DNA of 64,000 bases from an uncultured Campylobacter sp. (GTDB taxonomy: Bacteria > Campylobacterota > Campylobacteria > Campylobacterales > Campylobacteraceae), in the NCBI RefSeq assembly GCF_937980635.1, contig NZ_CALJPG010000031.1:1-64000 (forward strand). The letters run 5' to 3'. The position numbers and the translations under genes were made by a program. Shown here in pieces: positions 52,201-60,858 of this stretch; the first letter of the stretch is position 1; each line of letters begins with the position of its first letter. The notes beneath the pieces were generated by a model. The model saw only the letters and a list, made by a program, of their open reading frames with translations, did no database searches and was not told the DNA's origin.

Positions 52201-53755
52201 CGTATAGGTGGTGCACGAGTGTAGGATCGATGTAAAGCAAGATGTCGATATTCTTTTCGGCAGCCTTGGCGACGTAAATTTCAACCGCACTTTCGAAATC
52301 TTGGATAGGATTGAATAAAATATCCTCAAGCTCGACCTTATTGCTCTCGATCTTAGAGACATCCAAAATGTTATTAATGATCGTTAGAAGGTTTTCGGAC
52401 GATTTTTCGATGGTATCAACATAATCGCGCTTCTCTTCATCCAGATCGGTATTTTTAAGAAGCTCCGTAAAGCCGATGATGCCGTTAAGCGGCGTTCTGA
52501 TCTCGTGCGACATATTGGCTAAAAAGATCGATTTTGCCTTATTGGCATCCTCCGCAGCACCCTTTTGATATGCAATCAGATCGAGCGCGTCCTCAATAAG
52601 CGAATACGCTTTGTTAACACCCTCACTAGTCCTAACGTCGATATGCTCGTGCTGATTCGTCAAATCGCCGATTCGGCTAAGCACGTTGCCGAGGTCGGTA
52701 ACGTTCTGTCTTAAACGTCTTGTGATACCCAAGGCAAAAACGACCAAAATAGCCGCTAAAACCCATATACCAAGAGCTATAAATAGGTTTCTTAGTCTTT
52801 GCGCTAGATAAGTATCAGCATGCGCTGCAAGCTCAGCATTGATCTTTTCAGAAATTTCGCTTAACTTTTTATATTTAAGTGTAGTAGAGGCAAACCACTC
52901 TTGAAAAGGCACGCTATAGTGTCCCTCATCCGCTTCTTGCTGCAATGTGGCTGAAATTTTAGCAGTCTCTCTTAATGCGTTTTGAAATTCCTCTCCGTCT
53001 AGAATTTTTAAAATCGCGGCTCTAGCATCCGATTCCGGCAAGAAGTAGTAATTAGGAAGCGAACTAGATAGGTTGAAGCTAGCCCAAGTCCTTAGTTGCG
53101 CCTGATTCATCGCTTTGCTGCCGATGATGTATTCGATAATATAGTCGCGCTCCGATGCGGTGGCGTCCATCGCCTCATAGGTATTAAGCAATGAAACCGT
53201 CCAAACGGTAATATTTGAGCTTACAAGACCCTCTCTTAGCACTCGTTGGATTGTTTTTACATCATTATCGAATTTTTGAAAATATGAGCTGAAAAGCTCA
53301 CCGAAGCTTTTGCTTTGAGCATCAACATCCCTTCTTACCTGCGGAAGCTTGTCTAATAAACCGTCTATATCGGCCTCGGCAGCCAAAAGCTCGTCATTAC
53401 CGGTGCCGTAAGCGAAAATATCAAAAATAGTCTTTTTTACGACATTTTCACTGATATTTTTGCTTTCTTTATACTTTGCAAGCGCATCGTCGGTTTTTTT
53501 ACGTTGACCCGATAGAAGGGTTCCCATACCGGGGTTTCCCTCGCTACCCAAAAACGCCGAAGTAATACCGCGCTCTTTATCTACCTGCTCTACTAACGCC
53601 GCGAGATTGCTATTTTTAGCAATTTGCTGCTGCAAAATTCCCACCCTGGCGTAATCCTGTAAAGAGATAAACAAGAAATATGATGCAAACGCGAAAATCA
53701 AAAGTAGCGGGATACCGCTAACAAGTCTCAAAGCACTTGTAGTATTTAAATTCAT
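49202..53755 (-). CDS. large hybrid sensor histidine kinase with NIT sensor and two receiver-like domains
   Basis: 1,517 residues. Transmembrane helix at about 12-32; a periplasmic NIT-type sensor (LVEQVDKERGITSAFLGSEG and onward, about 50-300) of the nitrate/nitrite-sensing group; second helix at about 322-342; HisKA with H417 in FLANMSHEIRTPLNG; HATPase with LMSNAVKFTPEHG and KYGGTGLGLTIS. A degenerate receiver follows (about 650-745), then about 400 residues rich in Pro, Glu, Ile and Lys with EPEIP/VEPEP-like repeats (about 780-1190), a full receiver with D1275 in LIFMDISMP, a basic KLVKKLVKR-type linker, and a final degenerate receiver. The long acidic linker is unusual. Partner regulator lies downstream. 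Confidence 0.9.
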   Translation of the reverse strand: MNLNTTSALRLVSGIPLLLIFAFASYFLFISLQDYARVGILQQQIAKNSNLAALVEQVDKERGITSAFLGSEGNPGMGTLLSGQRKKTDDALAKYKESKNISENVVKKTIFDIFAYGTGNDELLAAEADIDGLLDKLPQVRRDVDAQSKSFGELFSSYFQKFDNDVKTIQRVLREGLVSSNITVWTVSLLNTYEAMDATASERDYIIEYIIGSKAMNQAQLRTWASFNLSSSLPNYYFLPESDARAAILKILDGEEFQNALRETAKISATLQQEADEGHYSVPFQEWFASTTLKYKKLSEISEKINAELAAHADTYLAQRLRNLFIALGIWVLAAILVVFALGITRRLRQNVTDLGNVLSRIGDLTNQHEHIDVRTSEGVNKAYSLIEDALDLIAYQKGAAEDANKAKSIFLANMSHEIRTPLNGIIGFTELLKNTDLDEEKRDYVDTIEKSSENLLTIINNILDVSKIESNKVELEDILFNPIQDFESAVEIYVAKAAEKNIDILLYIDPTLVHHLYGDITKIKEVLINLMSNAVKFTPEHGTIVVEILREPSKAPGEAIVTFSVEDTGIGISEDKLANVFNAFSQADSTITRKYGGTGLGLTISSKYVAMMGGKLQVKSTVGKGTRFYFTLAFKETQKTDADAVFESIKGLNFALLADSADTMYNDIVKNYISKLGGKISIFNTNAQFRSAQNNNKYDALITRFKNYGEVSDILSMPTILTLKPKELQSISISNSKIFTLTEPFNLTKFVKTLDKISKSGIALSRSDFAPQTHEIKLDAEVEKPIVADEMIMEEPVVKERPIINKLDELRHASTSSADELRAILQSRRRTHDAEAHSAHKEEAVSKPSIAQELKKEAPKVEEPVIKPIDIEPMSDIKIEKIEPESPKIDIDIPEIVIPRAEKPKVEPSSTKDAQTDIDEPISLEIPDDFVGLKTHATQTQAPKAETPSIDLSDIEIELPKIKKEEEEVKVEPAKIEIPKAKVETPKAEIEIPDIDIDLSDIKPSAKVQEPAKKVEIPSVEEEIPVAVKTEPEIPIAKASKPDTSSVSAHEDEISSVKLSEPEIPTEKIIEPEPIAVEPEPVVIEPELKPIKPKLEEVKQEPSNIESEPVTPVVEPAAQNIPVEEPSIEPEPVDIPKVEPATQNDYVEEPEIEPVSVKVEPVVIPQPEEEEMVEVPVTVYEDEQQEETIMVEEDVEVEEEVEVPVERNPADENVPLVNRKYNAKILIAEDNEINQKLMKHTLNSFNMNLTIVENGLLALEARKANNDYDLIFMDISMPVMDGIESTKQIKQYEHENNLRHIPIVAVTANALKGDREKFMAAGLDEYCTKPIKKDILAQMLDNFIGDKRSDAAPAGGTTKKLVKKLVKRQVPKTVIKTVKVPKTIMKLVPKKSIVSDDVVKAKGARVPTKDILICKANIMESKIFASILKHQYKDVEIAGNFDQLISMAATGSYKLVLVDKKLAGLDLAALESLRLKAPMTKLVLFSNDNDENPLFSEVASYNITKSGLEKLAQKYI

Positions 53756-53920
53756 ACAAAATCCTTCAAAGCGCAGCTTACGCGACGTTAAATTTTATTC
53801 AACCGGAGAAACGAAGTCGCTTCCGTCACGCTAGGCGGAGACGATTTAGCCGTCCTGCAAAGTTAATGGGTGATTTTACTAAACAAATCTTTAAATATAG
53901 CTTTTTGCGTTAGGTTTTCG

Positions 53921-55723
53921 TTAATGATTGTTTAAAATTTTTTCGGCGGTTTGGATATTCGTAAGCGATCTGATCTCCTCGAAGCTCGCCGCATAAATGC
54001 TCTCAAAATCGCCGTAAAAGTCCAAAAGCTTCTTCAGGCTGCCCTTGCTAACGCCCAAGCTTAGCAGCTTTGAGCTTTGCAGATCGAGTTTGCGTTTGCT
54101 CTTTTGGTGAAACGAGATCGCAAAGCGGTGCGCTTCATCGCGTAGGCGTTGAAAAAACTGCAATTTTTTATCATCCGTAGGCAGCGAAAAAATTCCGCTT
54201 TTCGTGCAAATTTTATCTTTCGCAGCTCCCTTTGCACGGTGGGCCTTGGCGTCGATCTTTTCTTTAGAGATAGCGATTATATCGACGTTTGCTCCGACGC
54301 TGCAGATTATTTCCTCCGCCAAGTTTAGCAGAGCCGTTCCGCCGTCGATAAGCCACAGATCGGGCGCTGCGAGCTCGTCAAATTTAAGCGCACGGCTAGT
54401 TAGATACTCGCGCATCTGATCGTAGTCGTTGTTTGAGCTAAGGTGCTTGTGGCGGTAGTTTTGCTTGTTAAACTCGCCGTCTTGAAAGCTTATCATAGCC
54501 CCCACGGCCGCGGCGCCGAACATATGCGAATTGTCAAAAACTTCGATATTTACTGGCAAATTCGTAAGATTAAAATAATCCTTCAGCTCCTGCAAAAATG
54601 CATAATCGTGCGTTTTTAGATGCTTTTTGATATTGATCTCGCAGTTTTGGTATGCGATCTCGCAAATTTTACGCTTCTCGCCGATCTTCGGCGCGTAAAT
54701 TTTAAAGGCTCTTTCATGCCGCTTGGATAAAATTTCGCACACCAGATCCGCATCGTCAAACTCGTCGTAAACGTAAATTTTAGCGCACGCCACGGGAGCC
54801 GCGGCCGGAAAGGCGCTTAAGATCATCTGTTTGTAGGCGTTTGCGATATCATCGGCGCTTGGGGCTTTGCAGTTAATTATATGCGAGTTTGAGGCTGAAA
54901 TTTTACCCTCGCGTATGCTAAAATGCACGGCACAGACGAGCTCGTCGCGTGCAGCAATCGCAAAGACCTCGAAATCATCGAGCTTTGCCAGATCGACCTC
55001 AACCTTTACATTCATCTGTTTTAAAATTTCGATCGTATCGCGGATCTGCGCGGCTTCTTCGAAATTTTCGCTCTGCGCTAGCCGCGCCATCCGATCCTGA
55101 AGCTGCGGTACCATTTTTTGCGGATTTTTAAGAGCTGCAAGCGCGCTTTGTACGATACGAGCGTAATCCTGCTTTGAAATTTTATCCTCGCACGGAGCGG
55201 CGCAGCGCCCGATCTGGTGGAACAAACAGGCCTTTTTGCCCTTGACGCAATTTTTCTTCTGCACGAGCGGAAACTGCATGTAAAGCGTCTGTAAAATTTC
55301 CTTTGCGCCGTGAAAATAGGGGCCGAAGTATTTGATGTTTCTGCCCTTTACGATCTTTCGTGTGATCTCAAAGCGCGGGAAATCGTCGTCTAAATTTACG
55401 TAGATATAAGGATAGGTCTTATCGTCGCGCAGCAGGATGTTATATTTTGGCTTAAGCTGCTTGATGAAGGAATTTTCTAGTATCAGCGCGTCGCTCTCGC
55501 TGGGGGTGACGATGTATTCTAAATGCGCCGCCTCGCTTATCATCTTGGCAATGCGCGCGCTTAAGCGCGGGCTCGGCGCGAGAGCGGGCGTGAAAGAAAA
55601 GTAGCTTTTGACGCGATTTTTTAAAATTTTAGCCTTGCCGACGTATAGCAGCTTGCCCGCGACATCGAAGTACTGATACACGCCGGGGCTAGCAGGCAGG
55701 CTCTTAATCTCCTCTATTAGCAA
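53921..55723 (-). CDS. uvrC: excinuclease ABC subunit C
   Basis: The dual-incision nuclease of nucleotide excision repair, 600 residues. GIY-YIG domain at the start (SPGVYQYFDVAGKLLYVGKAKILKNRVKSYF), the UVR/UvrB-binding segment (MARLAQSENFEEAAQIRDTI), and the RNase H-like C-terminal half with EVFDNSHMFGAAAVGAM and DLWLIDGGTALLN. The start is an ATG at 55723 that overlaps the end of the preceding DUF721-like gene by 20 nt. The usual cysteine cluster KGKKACLFHQIGRCAAPC is present. Confidence 0.96.
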   Translation of the reverse strand: MLIEEIKSLPASPGVYQYFDVAGKLLYVGKAKILKNRVKSYFSFTPALAPSPRLSARIAKMISEAAHLEYIVTPSESDALILENSFIKQLKPKYNILLRDDKTYPYIYVNLDDDFPRFEITRKIVKGRNIKYFGPYFHGAKEILQTLYMQFPLVQKKNCVKGKKACLFHQIGRCAAPCEDKISKQDYARIVQSALAALKNPQKMVPQLQDRMARLAQSENFEEAAQIRDTIEILKQMNVKVEVDLAKLDDFEVFAIAARDELVCAVHFSIREGKISASNSHIINCKAPSADDIANAYKQMILSAFPAAAPVACAKIYVYDEFDDADLVCEILSKRHERAFKIYAPKIGEKRKICEIAYQNCEINIKKHLKTHDYAFLQELKDYFNLTNLPVNIEVFDNSHMFGAAAVGAMISFQDGEFNKQNYRHKHLSSNNDYDQMREYLTSRALKFDELAAPDLWLIDGGTALLNLAEEIICSVGANVDIIAISKEKIDAKAHRAKGAAKDKICTKSGIFSLPTDDKKLQFFQRLRDEAHRFAISFHQKSKRKLDLQSSKLLSLGVSKGSLKKLLDFYGDFESIYAASFEEIRSLTNIQTAEKILNNH

Positions 55724-56171
55724 GGATCAGCCCTCTTATCTCTTCAAAAATTTTATAAATTTGCGGATCTTGGATTTTGTTTTTGAATCCTCCGTTCGAG
55801 CGCTCGGGCGAGAAAATTTCGCTGCTTCGGCGCATATTCATTTTAAAGGCTTGCGCGCGTCTTTTATTCATCAGCCTACTTGCGACGAAAAATTTTATAT
55901 CGCGCACGCTGCAAAGCTCCGCCGTCTCTCTAGCGGCTACGAAGCGCTTTAATACGTCTTTTATTAAATTTATATTACTATCGCGTTTTAGTTCGCAAAG
56001 CCCCGCCGGGTGCTTCGCGGCTATCATCAAAATGCCATCTTTGACGTAGATGAAGGCGATCAGCCTTTGCCAACTAAGCGGCAAAATCGCTAAGAACTCG
56101 CCTCTTTCTCGCATCTTGGCATATAAAGGATCTTTTCTGATATGAGCGATTATTTCTCTTGCATTTTCCAT
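55704..56171 (-). CDS. DUF721 / DciA-like protein
   Basis: A 155-residue protein. The segment LPLSWQRLIAFIYVKDGILMIAAKHPAGLCELK matches the DUF721 core, the KH-like domain of DciA replicative-helicase operators, followed by a basic helical tail. In Campylobacterota a divergent DciA-like gene is expected, since DnaC is absent. It overlaps uvrC by 20 nt and starts divergently from, and overlapping by 30 nt, the small lipoprotein gene. The family call is by pattern. Confidence 0.65.
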   Translation of the reverse strand: MENAREIIAHIRKDPLYAKMRERGEFLAILPLSWQRLIAFIYVKDGILMIAAKHPAGLCELKRDSNINLIKDVLKRFVAARETAELCSVRDIKFFVASRLMNKRRAQAFKMNMRRSSEIFSPERSNGGFKNKIQDPQIYKIFEEIRGLILANRGD

Positions 56172-56342
56172 AGACGGATTTTAGCATTTTTTATCTTAGT
56201 TTTGCTTAGCGGCTGCGGATACAAAGCACCGCCTTTTTACTCGGACGCGGATGAGCAAACCGTGAATGCAGAGGCATCCGCCGCGGATGACAACAAAACA
56301 AACGACACGAAAGGCGGCGTTAGAATTTTACGCGATAAATAG
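56142..56342 (+). CDS. small LptM/YifL-like lipoprotein
   Basis: A 66-residue lipoprotein. The signal peptide leads to lipobox LLSGC (Cys25), followed at once by GYKAPPFYSD, the arrangement of LptM/YifL, which helps assemble the LptDE LPS translocon. A charged tail completes it. The ATG at 56142 has AAAGGA about 12 nt upstream and lies inside the 5' end of the divergent DUF721-like gene, so the two starts overlap by 30 nt; one may be mis-set. Confidence 0.65.
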   Translation: MSDYFSCIFHRRILAFFILVLLSGCGYKAPPFYSDADEQTVNAEASAADDNKTNDTKGGVRILRDK

Positions 56343-56364
56343 CCTACTTTTAGCTTTGCTTTGT

Positions 56365-56370
56365 TATACT
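56365..56370 (+). promoter_or_regulatory. -10 box of guaA
   Basis: TATACT in TTTGTTATACTTTT, 26 nt before the guaA ATG; RBS AAGGA at 56387-56391. Confidence 0.4.
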
Positions 56371-56396
56371 TTTAAAAATTTTTACAAAGGAATTTC

Positions 56397-57932
56397 ATGC
56401 AAACGGCAGACATTTTAGTGCTGGACTTCGGCTCTCAATACACCCAGCTGATCGCTAGGCGCTTGCGCGAACAAGGCGTTTACACTGAGCTAATCGCATA
56501 CGACGCGCCGATCGACAAGATAAAAGCAAAAAACCCTAAAGGCCTTATTTTAAGCGGCGGACCCGCTAGCGTTTACGCCAAGGATGCGTATTTTTGCGAC
56601 GATAGAATTTTTGAGCTTGGAATTCCGATTTTAGGTATCTGCTACGGCATGCAGCTCATCGCGCATAAATTTGGCGCCAGCGTCGTGCCTGCGGGCAAAA
56701 AAGAGTATGGCAAGGCTTCTTTAAAGCTGCTTCGCGCTAGCAAGCTATTTGGCGGCGTGGAGGATAACTCGATCGTTTGGATGAGCCATTCGGACAAGGT
56801 CGAGAGCCTGCCAGATGGCTTTGAGGTAATGGCAAGCTCGGACGAGAGTGAGTGGTGCGTATTTGGTGACGAGATCCGTAAAATTTACGCGCTACAATTT
56901 CACCCCGAGGTCTGCCACAGCGAGTTCGGCGATAGAATTTTAAAAAATTTCGCCAAAGAGATCTGCGGAATAACCAGCACTTGGAATATGGGCAGCTTCG
57001 CCAAAGAGCAGATGATCAAAATAAAAGAGCGCGTAGGCAACGCCAAGGTGCTTTGCGCGGTAAGCGGCGGTGTGGATAGCTCGGTCGTAGCGGCGCTTTT
57101 GGCACATGCGGTGCCGCAGAGCCTGATAGCGGTTTTCGTCGATAATGGACTGCTCCGCACTGGCGAGCGCAAGGCGGTAGAGGAGATGTTTAGACTCAAA
57201 CTGGGCGTGAGCCTGGACGTAGTCGATGCTAGCGAGCTGTTTTTAAGCAGGCTGAAAGGGGTGGTCGATCCGGAGCAAAAACGCAAAATCATCGGCGCGA
57301 CCTTTATCGAGGTTTTCAGCAAAGAGGCGGCAAAATACAAAAACGTAAAATTTCTAGCCCAGGGTACGCTCTACACCGACATCATCGAAAGCTCGGTCGC
57401 GGGCTCGAGCAAGACGATCAAGAGCCATCACAACGTAGGCGGCCTGCCTAAGGATATGAAATTTGAACTGATCGAGCCTCTGCGCGAAATTTTTAAAGAC
57501 GAAGTGCGCCAGCTGGGGCTTGAACTAGGCCTTTCGCGCGAAGTCGTTTTCCGCCATCCATTCCCGGGTCCTGGCCTTGCGATCCGCATAATGGGCGAGG
57601 TAAATACGCCAAGTCTAGAGCTACTGCGCAAAGCCGACGTGATCCTACGCGACGAGCTAAAATCAAGCGGCTGGTACAACAAAACGTGGCAGGCGTTTTG
57701 CGTGTTGCTAAACGTACACTCCGTCGGCGTCATGGGCGATAACCGCACCTACGAAAACGCCGTGTGTATACGCGTAGTGGACGCCAGCGACGGTATGACG
57801 GCCAGCTTCTCGCACCTACCTTACGATCTGCTAGAAAACGTCTCTCGCCGTATCATAAACGAAGTGGACGGCATCAACCGCGTAGTTTACGACATCTCGA
57901 GCAAACCGCCTGCAACGATAGAGTGGGAGTAA
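56397..57932 (+). CDS. guaA: GMP synthase (glutamine-hydrolysing)
   Basis: Converts XMP to GMP with glutamine and ATP; 511 residues, the normal size. Amidotransferase half: LILSGGPASVYAKDA, ILGICYGMQLIAHKFG with the catalytic Cys, LQFHPEVCHS with the catalytic His. Synthetase half: CAVSGGVDSSVVAALL is the ATP-PPase loop, then RHPFPGPGLAIRIMGE, and the dimerisation end NRVVYDISSKPPATIEWE. It begins after an AAGGA and its own -10 box. Confidence 0.97.
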   Translation: MQTADILVLDFGSQYTQLIARRLREQGVYTELIAYDAPIDKIKAKNPKGLILSGGPASVYAKDAYFCDDRIFELGIPILGICYGMQLIAHKFGASVVPAGKKEYGKASLKLLRASKLFGGVEDNSIVWMSHSDKVESLPDGFEVMASSDESEWCVFGDEIRKIYALQFHPEVCHSEFGDRILKNFAKEICGITSTWNMGSFAKEQMIKIKERVGNAKVLCAVSGGVDSSVVAALLAHAVPQSLIAVFVDNGLLRTGERKAVEEMFRLKLGVSLDVVDASELFLSRLKGVVDPEQKRKIIGATFIEVFSKEAAKYKNVKFLAQGTLYTDIIESSVAGSSKTIKSHHNVGGLPKDMKFELIEPLREIFKDEVRQLGLELGLSREVVFRHPFPGPGLAIRIMGEVNTPSLELLRKADVILRDELKSSGWYNKTWQAFCVLLNVHSVGVMGDNRTYENAVCIRVVDASDGMTASFSHLPYDLLENVSRRIINEVDGINRVVYDISSKPPATIEWE

Positions 57933-57970
57933 AATTTTATAAATCAATATTAATGCAAAGAGCCAAAGAT

Positions 57971-59578
57971 ATGAAATTTAAATATTGGTTGCCAGACGAA
58001 AATAATGAGAGGCAAGAGCATGAAACAGATAAAAATGCAGTTATTATAGTCGGCGCTAATGGCTCTGGAAAAAGTAAGCTAGGAGCATGGATAGAACAGC
58101 AGAGTATGGACTTGGTTCATCGTATAGGAGCACAAAGGAATTTAAATTTCAAAGAAAATATTCCTTTAAGAAATTATTCCCAGTCGGAAGATTTGGTATT
58201 TTATGGGACTGACAATCCTGACTCTAAGGCAAATAAAGGGTATCGATGGGACTGGGGGAAATATACAACGAAAATGATGGATGATTTTGAAGCTGTTCTC
58301 TCGGCTATACTTGCATTAAAAAATGAAGAAAATGATGCATTTGTTAGTGAATACAAGAAAAGTAAAGAATCAAATCACAACATGCCAGATCCTCCAACAA
58401 CAGCTGTTGATAAACTACTGGCTATATGGGATTGCGTATTTCCTCAAAGGAAACTTTATATATGTGATTCAAAATTTTATGCGGTACTGGGGGATCAAAA
58501 ATATCCTGCTAATCAAATGAGTGACGGTGAGCGTTCAGTTTTATATTTTGCCTCTCAGGTATTATGCGTTCCTAAAGATAAAATTTTAATCATAGATGAG
58601 CCAGAAATTCATTTGCACAAATCTATAATGAATACTTTATGGACTACGCTCGAGCAATATCGTAAAGATTGTTTGTTTATTTATATTACACACGATATAA
58701 ATTTTGCTACTTTACATGAGCATGCAGACAAATTTTGGATAAAACAATATAATGGTGTAAAATGGGTTTTTAAGAAAATTGAAAAAGATATAAATCTTCC
58801 TGAAAATTTACTACTGGATATACTTGGAAGTAGAAAAAGCGTATTGTTTGTCGAGGGCGGTAAATTTAGTTGTGATATACGACTTTATTCAATATTATAT
58901 CCAAATTATTACATAATTCCTTGTGGAAGCTGCGAGCAAGTTATATCTCGAACAAAAGCATTTAGAGAAACCAATATACTACATCATTTTGAAGTATATG
59001 GAATAATAGATAGAGATTTTCGTAGTGAACATGAATTGGAAATATATAAAGCGAAAAATGTGTATGCCATTAATGTCGCGGAAATTGAAAATTTATTTAT
59101 AACCGAAGAAGTTGTGCGATTTATAGCTAGCTGCTTTGGCAAAAACGAAAATGATATTTTTTCAGAAATTAAAAATTATATAGTAAAAGAAAGATTTGAA
59201 AAACAAATCGATAGCCAAATATCCAAGAGCGTCTTGTATGAGATAAAGTATAGGCTATCAAATTCCGCTATAGACGGCAGAAATAAGGAGGAAATAAATA
59301 GTTCGCTTAAAAATTTTATATCATCCTTAAAATATGAAGATATATGGAAAGAACAAAATGATAAATTTCAAAATGCATTATCAGACGATAATTACAAAGA
59401 TATTATTAAAATATTCAATGAAAAGAACTTATCAAGCGCAATCGGTCACTATTTTGGAATTAAAAATAAAGAATACATTGCAACAGTCATTAGTATGATG
59501 TCTGCAAATGAAGTAAATAAGAAAAAATTTGTGTCAGCCTTGACATCATATTTGCCAACAGAAATACCAAGAAACTAA
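57971..59578 (+). CDS. AAA/ABC-type ATPase fused to a DUF4435 TOPRIM domain (PARIS/OLD-like defence candidate)
   Basis: A 535-residue protein. The frame opens inside guaA, but AT-rich sequence and the domain begin at ATG 57971 (57953 is an alternative). ATPase part: Walker A GANGSGKS (28-35), signature-like MSDGERSVLYFA (about 182), Walker B ILIIDEPEIHLH (about 205-216), YITHDINF switch. The C-terminal part starts SVLFVEGGKFSCD with E295 and continues to GIIDRDF with D347 and D349, the metal-binding pattern of a TOPRIM nuclease of the DUF4435 type. In PARIS, AriA (ATPase) and AriB (DUF4435) are separate; here one gene carries both, in OLD-like order. Low GC next to guaA suggests acquisition. 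Confidence 0.75.
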   Translation: MKFKYWLPDENNERQEHETDKNAVIIVGANGSGKSKLGAWIEQQSMDLVHRIGAQRNLNFKENIPLRNYSQSEDLVFYGTDNPDSKANKGYRWDWGKYTTKMMDDFEAVLSAILALKNEENDAFVSEYKKSKESNHNMPDPPTTAVDKLLAIWDCVFPQRKLYICDSKFYAVLGDQKYPANQMSDGERSVLYFASQVLCVPKDKILIIDEPEIHLHKSIMNTLWTTLEQYRKDCLFIYITHDINFATLHEHADKFWIKQYNGVKWVFKKIEKDINLPENLLLDILGSRKSVLFVEGGKFSCDIRLYSILYPNYYIIPCGSCEQVISRTKAFRETNILHHFEVYGIIDRDFRSEHELEIYKAKNVYAINVAEIENLFITEEVVRFIASCFGKNENDIFSEIKNYIVKERFEKQIDSQISKSVLYEIKYRLSNSAIDGRNKEEINSSLKNFISSLKYEDIWKEQNDKFQNALSDDNYKDIIKIFNEKNLSSAIGHYFGIKNKEYIATVISMMSANEVNKKKFVSALTSYLPTEIPRN

Positions 59579-59664
59579 AATCATGTGGGCGAATTACGCA
59601 AAACTAATAAACTCTATAGAATAAGTAAAATTATATAAATTTTTGAATATAGAAAGATAGGAAT

Positions 59665-60276
59665 ATGAAACAAATCTGCATCATTTTAGCGCATCCTTAC
59701 GAGAGAAGTCTAAATGCGGCTATTGCGAACGTAGCAGCAGAAAAACTGCAAAATAGCGGCTACGAGGTTAAATTTCATGATCTATATAAAGAGAAATTTA
59801 ACCCAATCCTTAACGACGCTGAGCTCGTGAGCGACGAAAGCGACGACGAGCTGTTAAAAGTGCATCAAAAAGACATCGCAAACGCCCATGGTATCGTGAT
59901 CGTCCATCCGAACTGGTGGGGCGAGCCGCCAGCCATCCTCAAGGGCTGGATTGACCGCGTGCTAAGGCAGAGAGTAGCCTACGATTTTGCGCCGGGCGAT
60001 AACGGCGGTGGGCTTCCGATAGGGCTTTTAAAGGCTAAAGTCGCCGTAGTTTTCAACACCTCCAACACCCCCGAGGCCAGAGAAAACGAGATATTTGGCG
60101 ATCCGCTGGAAAGAATTTGGAAAAACTGCATTTTTGATTTTTGCGGCGTGAAAACCTTTGAGCGGCTGATGTTTAGAGTGGTCGCAGATAGCGACGAAGC
60201 TGAGCGAAAGGTCTGGTTAGAGCAGGTAGCGCAGACGCTGGATAGGTACTTTCCGAAGCAGATTAATTTGCTTTAA
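59665..60276 (+). CDS. flavodoxin-fold NAD(P)H oxidoreductase (NQO/MdaB-like)
   Basis: A 203-residue member of the flavodoxin_2 group. ILAHPYERSLNAAIA near the start binds FMN/FAD phosphate, and IVIVHPNWWGEPPAILKGWIDRVL is the family signature (usually PxWW.xPAxLKGW.DRV). It probably reduces quinones or similar compounds with two electrons. AT-rich spacer upstream contains TATAAA. Not in an obvious operon. Confidence 0.85.
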   Translation: MKQICIILAHPYERSLNAAIANVAAEKLQNSGYEVKFHDLYKEKFNPILNDAELVSDESDDELLKVHQKDIANAHGIVIVHPNWWGEPPAILKGWIDRVLRQRVAYDFAPGDNGGGLPIGLLKAKVAVVFNTSNTPEARENEIFGDPLERIWKNCIFDFCGVKTFERLMFRVVADSDEAERKVWLEQVAQTLDRYFPKQINLL

Positions 60277-60400
60277 ATTTGAAAATTCGCTGCTAGCAAA
60301 ATCCGCGCGGCGTAGAATTTTGATTGCCTATTTTAAACAAATGTGCGCAAAAATTTTGTACGTGTATTCGGTGCAAAATTTATGAATTTAGGAGGCAATT

Positions 60401-60601
60401 ATGCTTAGATTAATCGCTGCGATGGCGATTTTAGCGGCTCTCATATACTTCGTGATGGGAGGCGGCGGCAAAAAGACGATCAAGGATTACAAAAATTTCA
60501 GCCGCGAGGAGCTAGAGACTTTATGCCTCGAAAAGAACGATAAAATCGCCTGCCAGCGTATCGCCGTGGACTATATCAAAGAAAATAAACCGAAAAAATG
60601 A
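60401..60601 (+). CDS. small single-span membrane protein
   Basis: 66 residues: an N-terminal hydrophobic helix (about 3-20, RLIAAMAILAALIYFVM), a GGGG turn, then a charged cytoplasmic or periplasmic part with two cysteines (ETLCLEK, IACQRI). Strong RBS AGGAGG 6 nt before the ATG. Function unknown; the small proteobacterial KDYKNFSREEL-type motif is not one I can name. Confidence 0.75.
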   Translation: MLRLIAAMAILAALIYFVMGGGGKKTIKDYKNFSREELETLCLEKNDKIACQRIAVDYIKENKPKK

Positions 60602-60858
60602 TCTAAATTTGCGAGGCTAATTTTGCGGTTTCGTTCAAACAGCGCGCAGCTAAATTTCTGGCCCGGTCCAAACGCTGCGCGGATAAATTTGCCCGCAAAG
60701 CACGGCCGAAATGCCGATTTGATAGGTACCGAGCACCGCGCAAATAGCGTAAATTTAAGCAACAGCAAGGATTGGCATGCGCGCTGATAAAACCGCTAGC
60801 ACAAATTAAAAGCAATAAATCGTGCTGTGTTCTTACGCGCAGACGGAAGGAGCGACGG

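Noticed and set aside
57764..57970. Longer start of the ATPase-DUF4435 gene inside guaA
   Set aside because: That part is guaA coding DNA in another frame (Arg-rich) with host GC; the ATPase domain starts at 57971.
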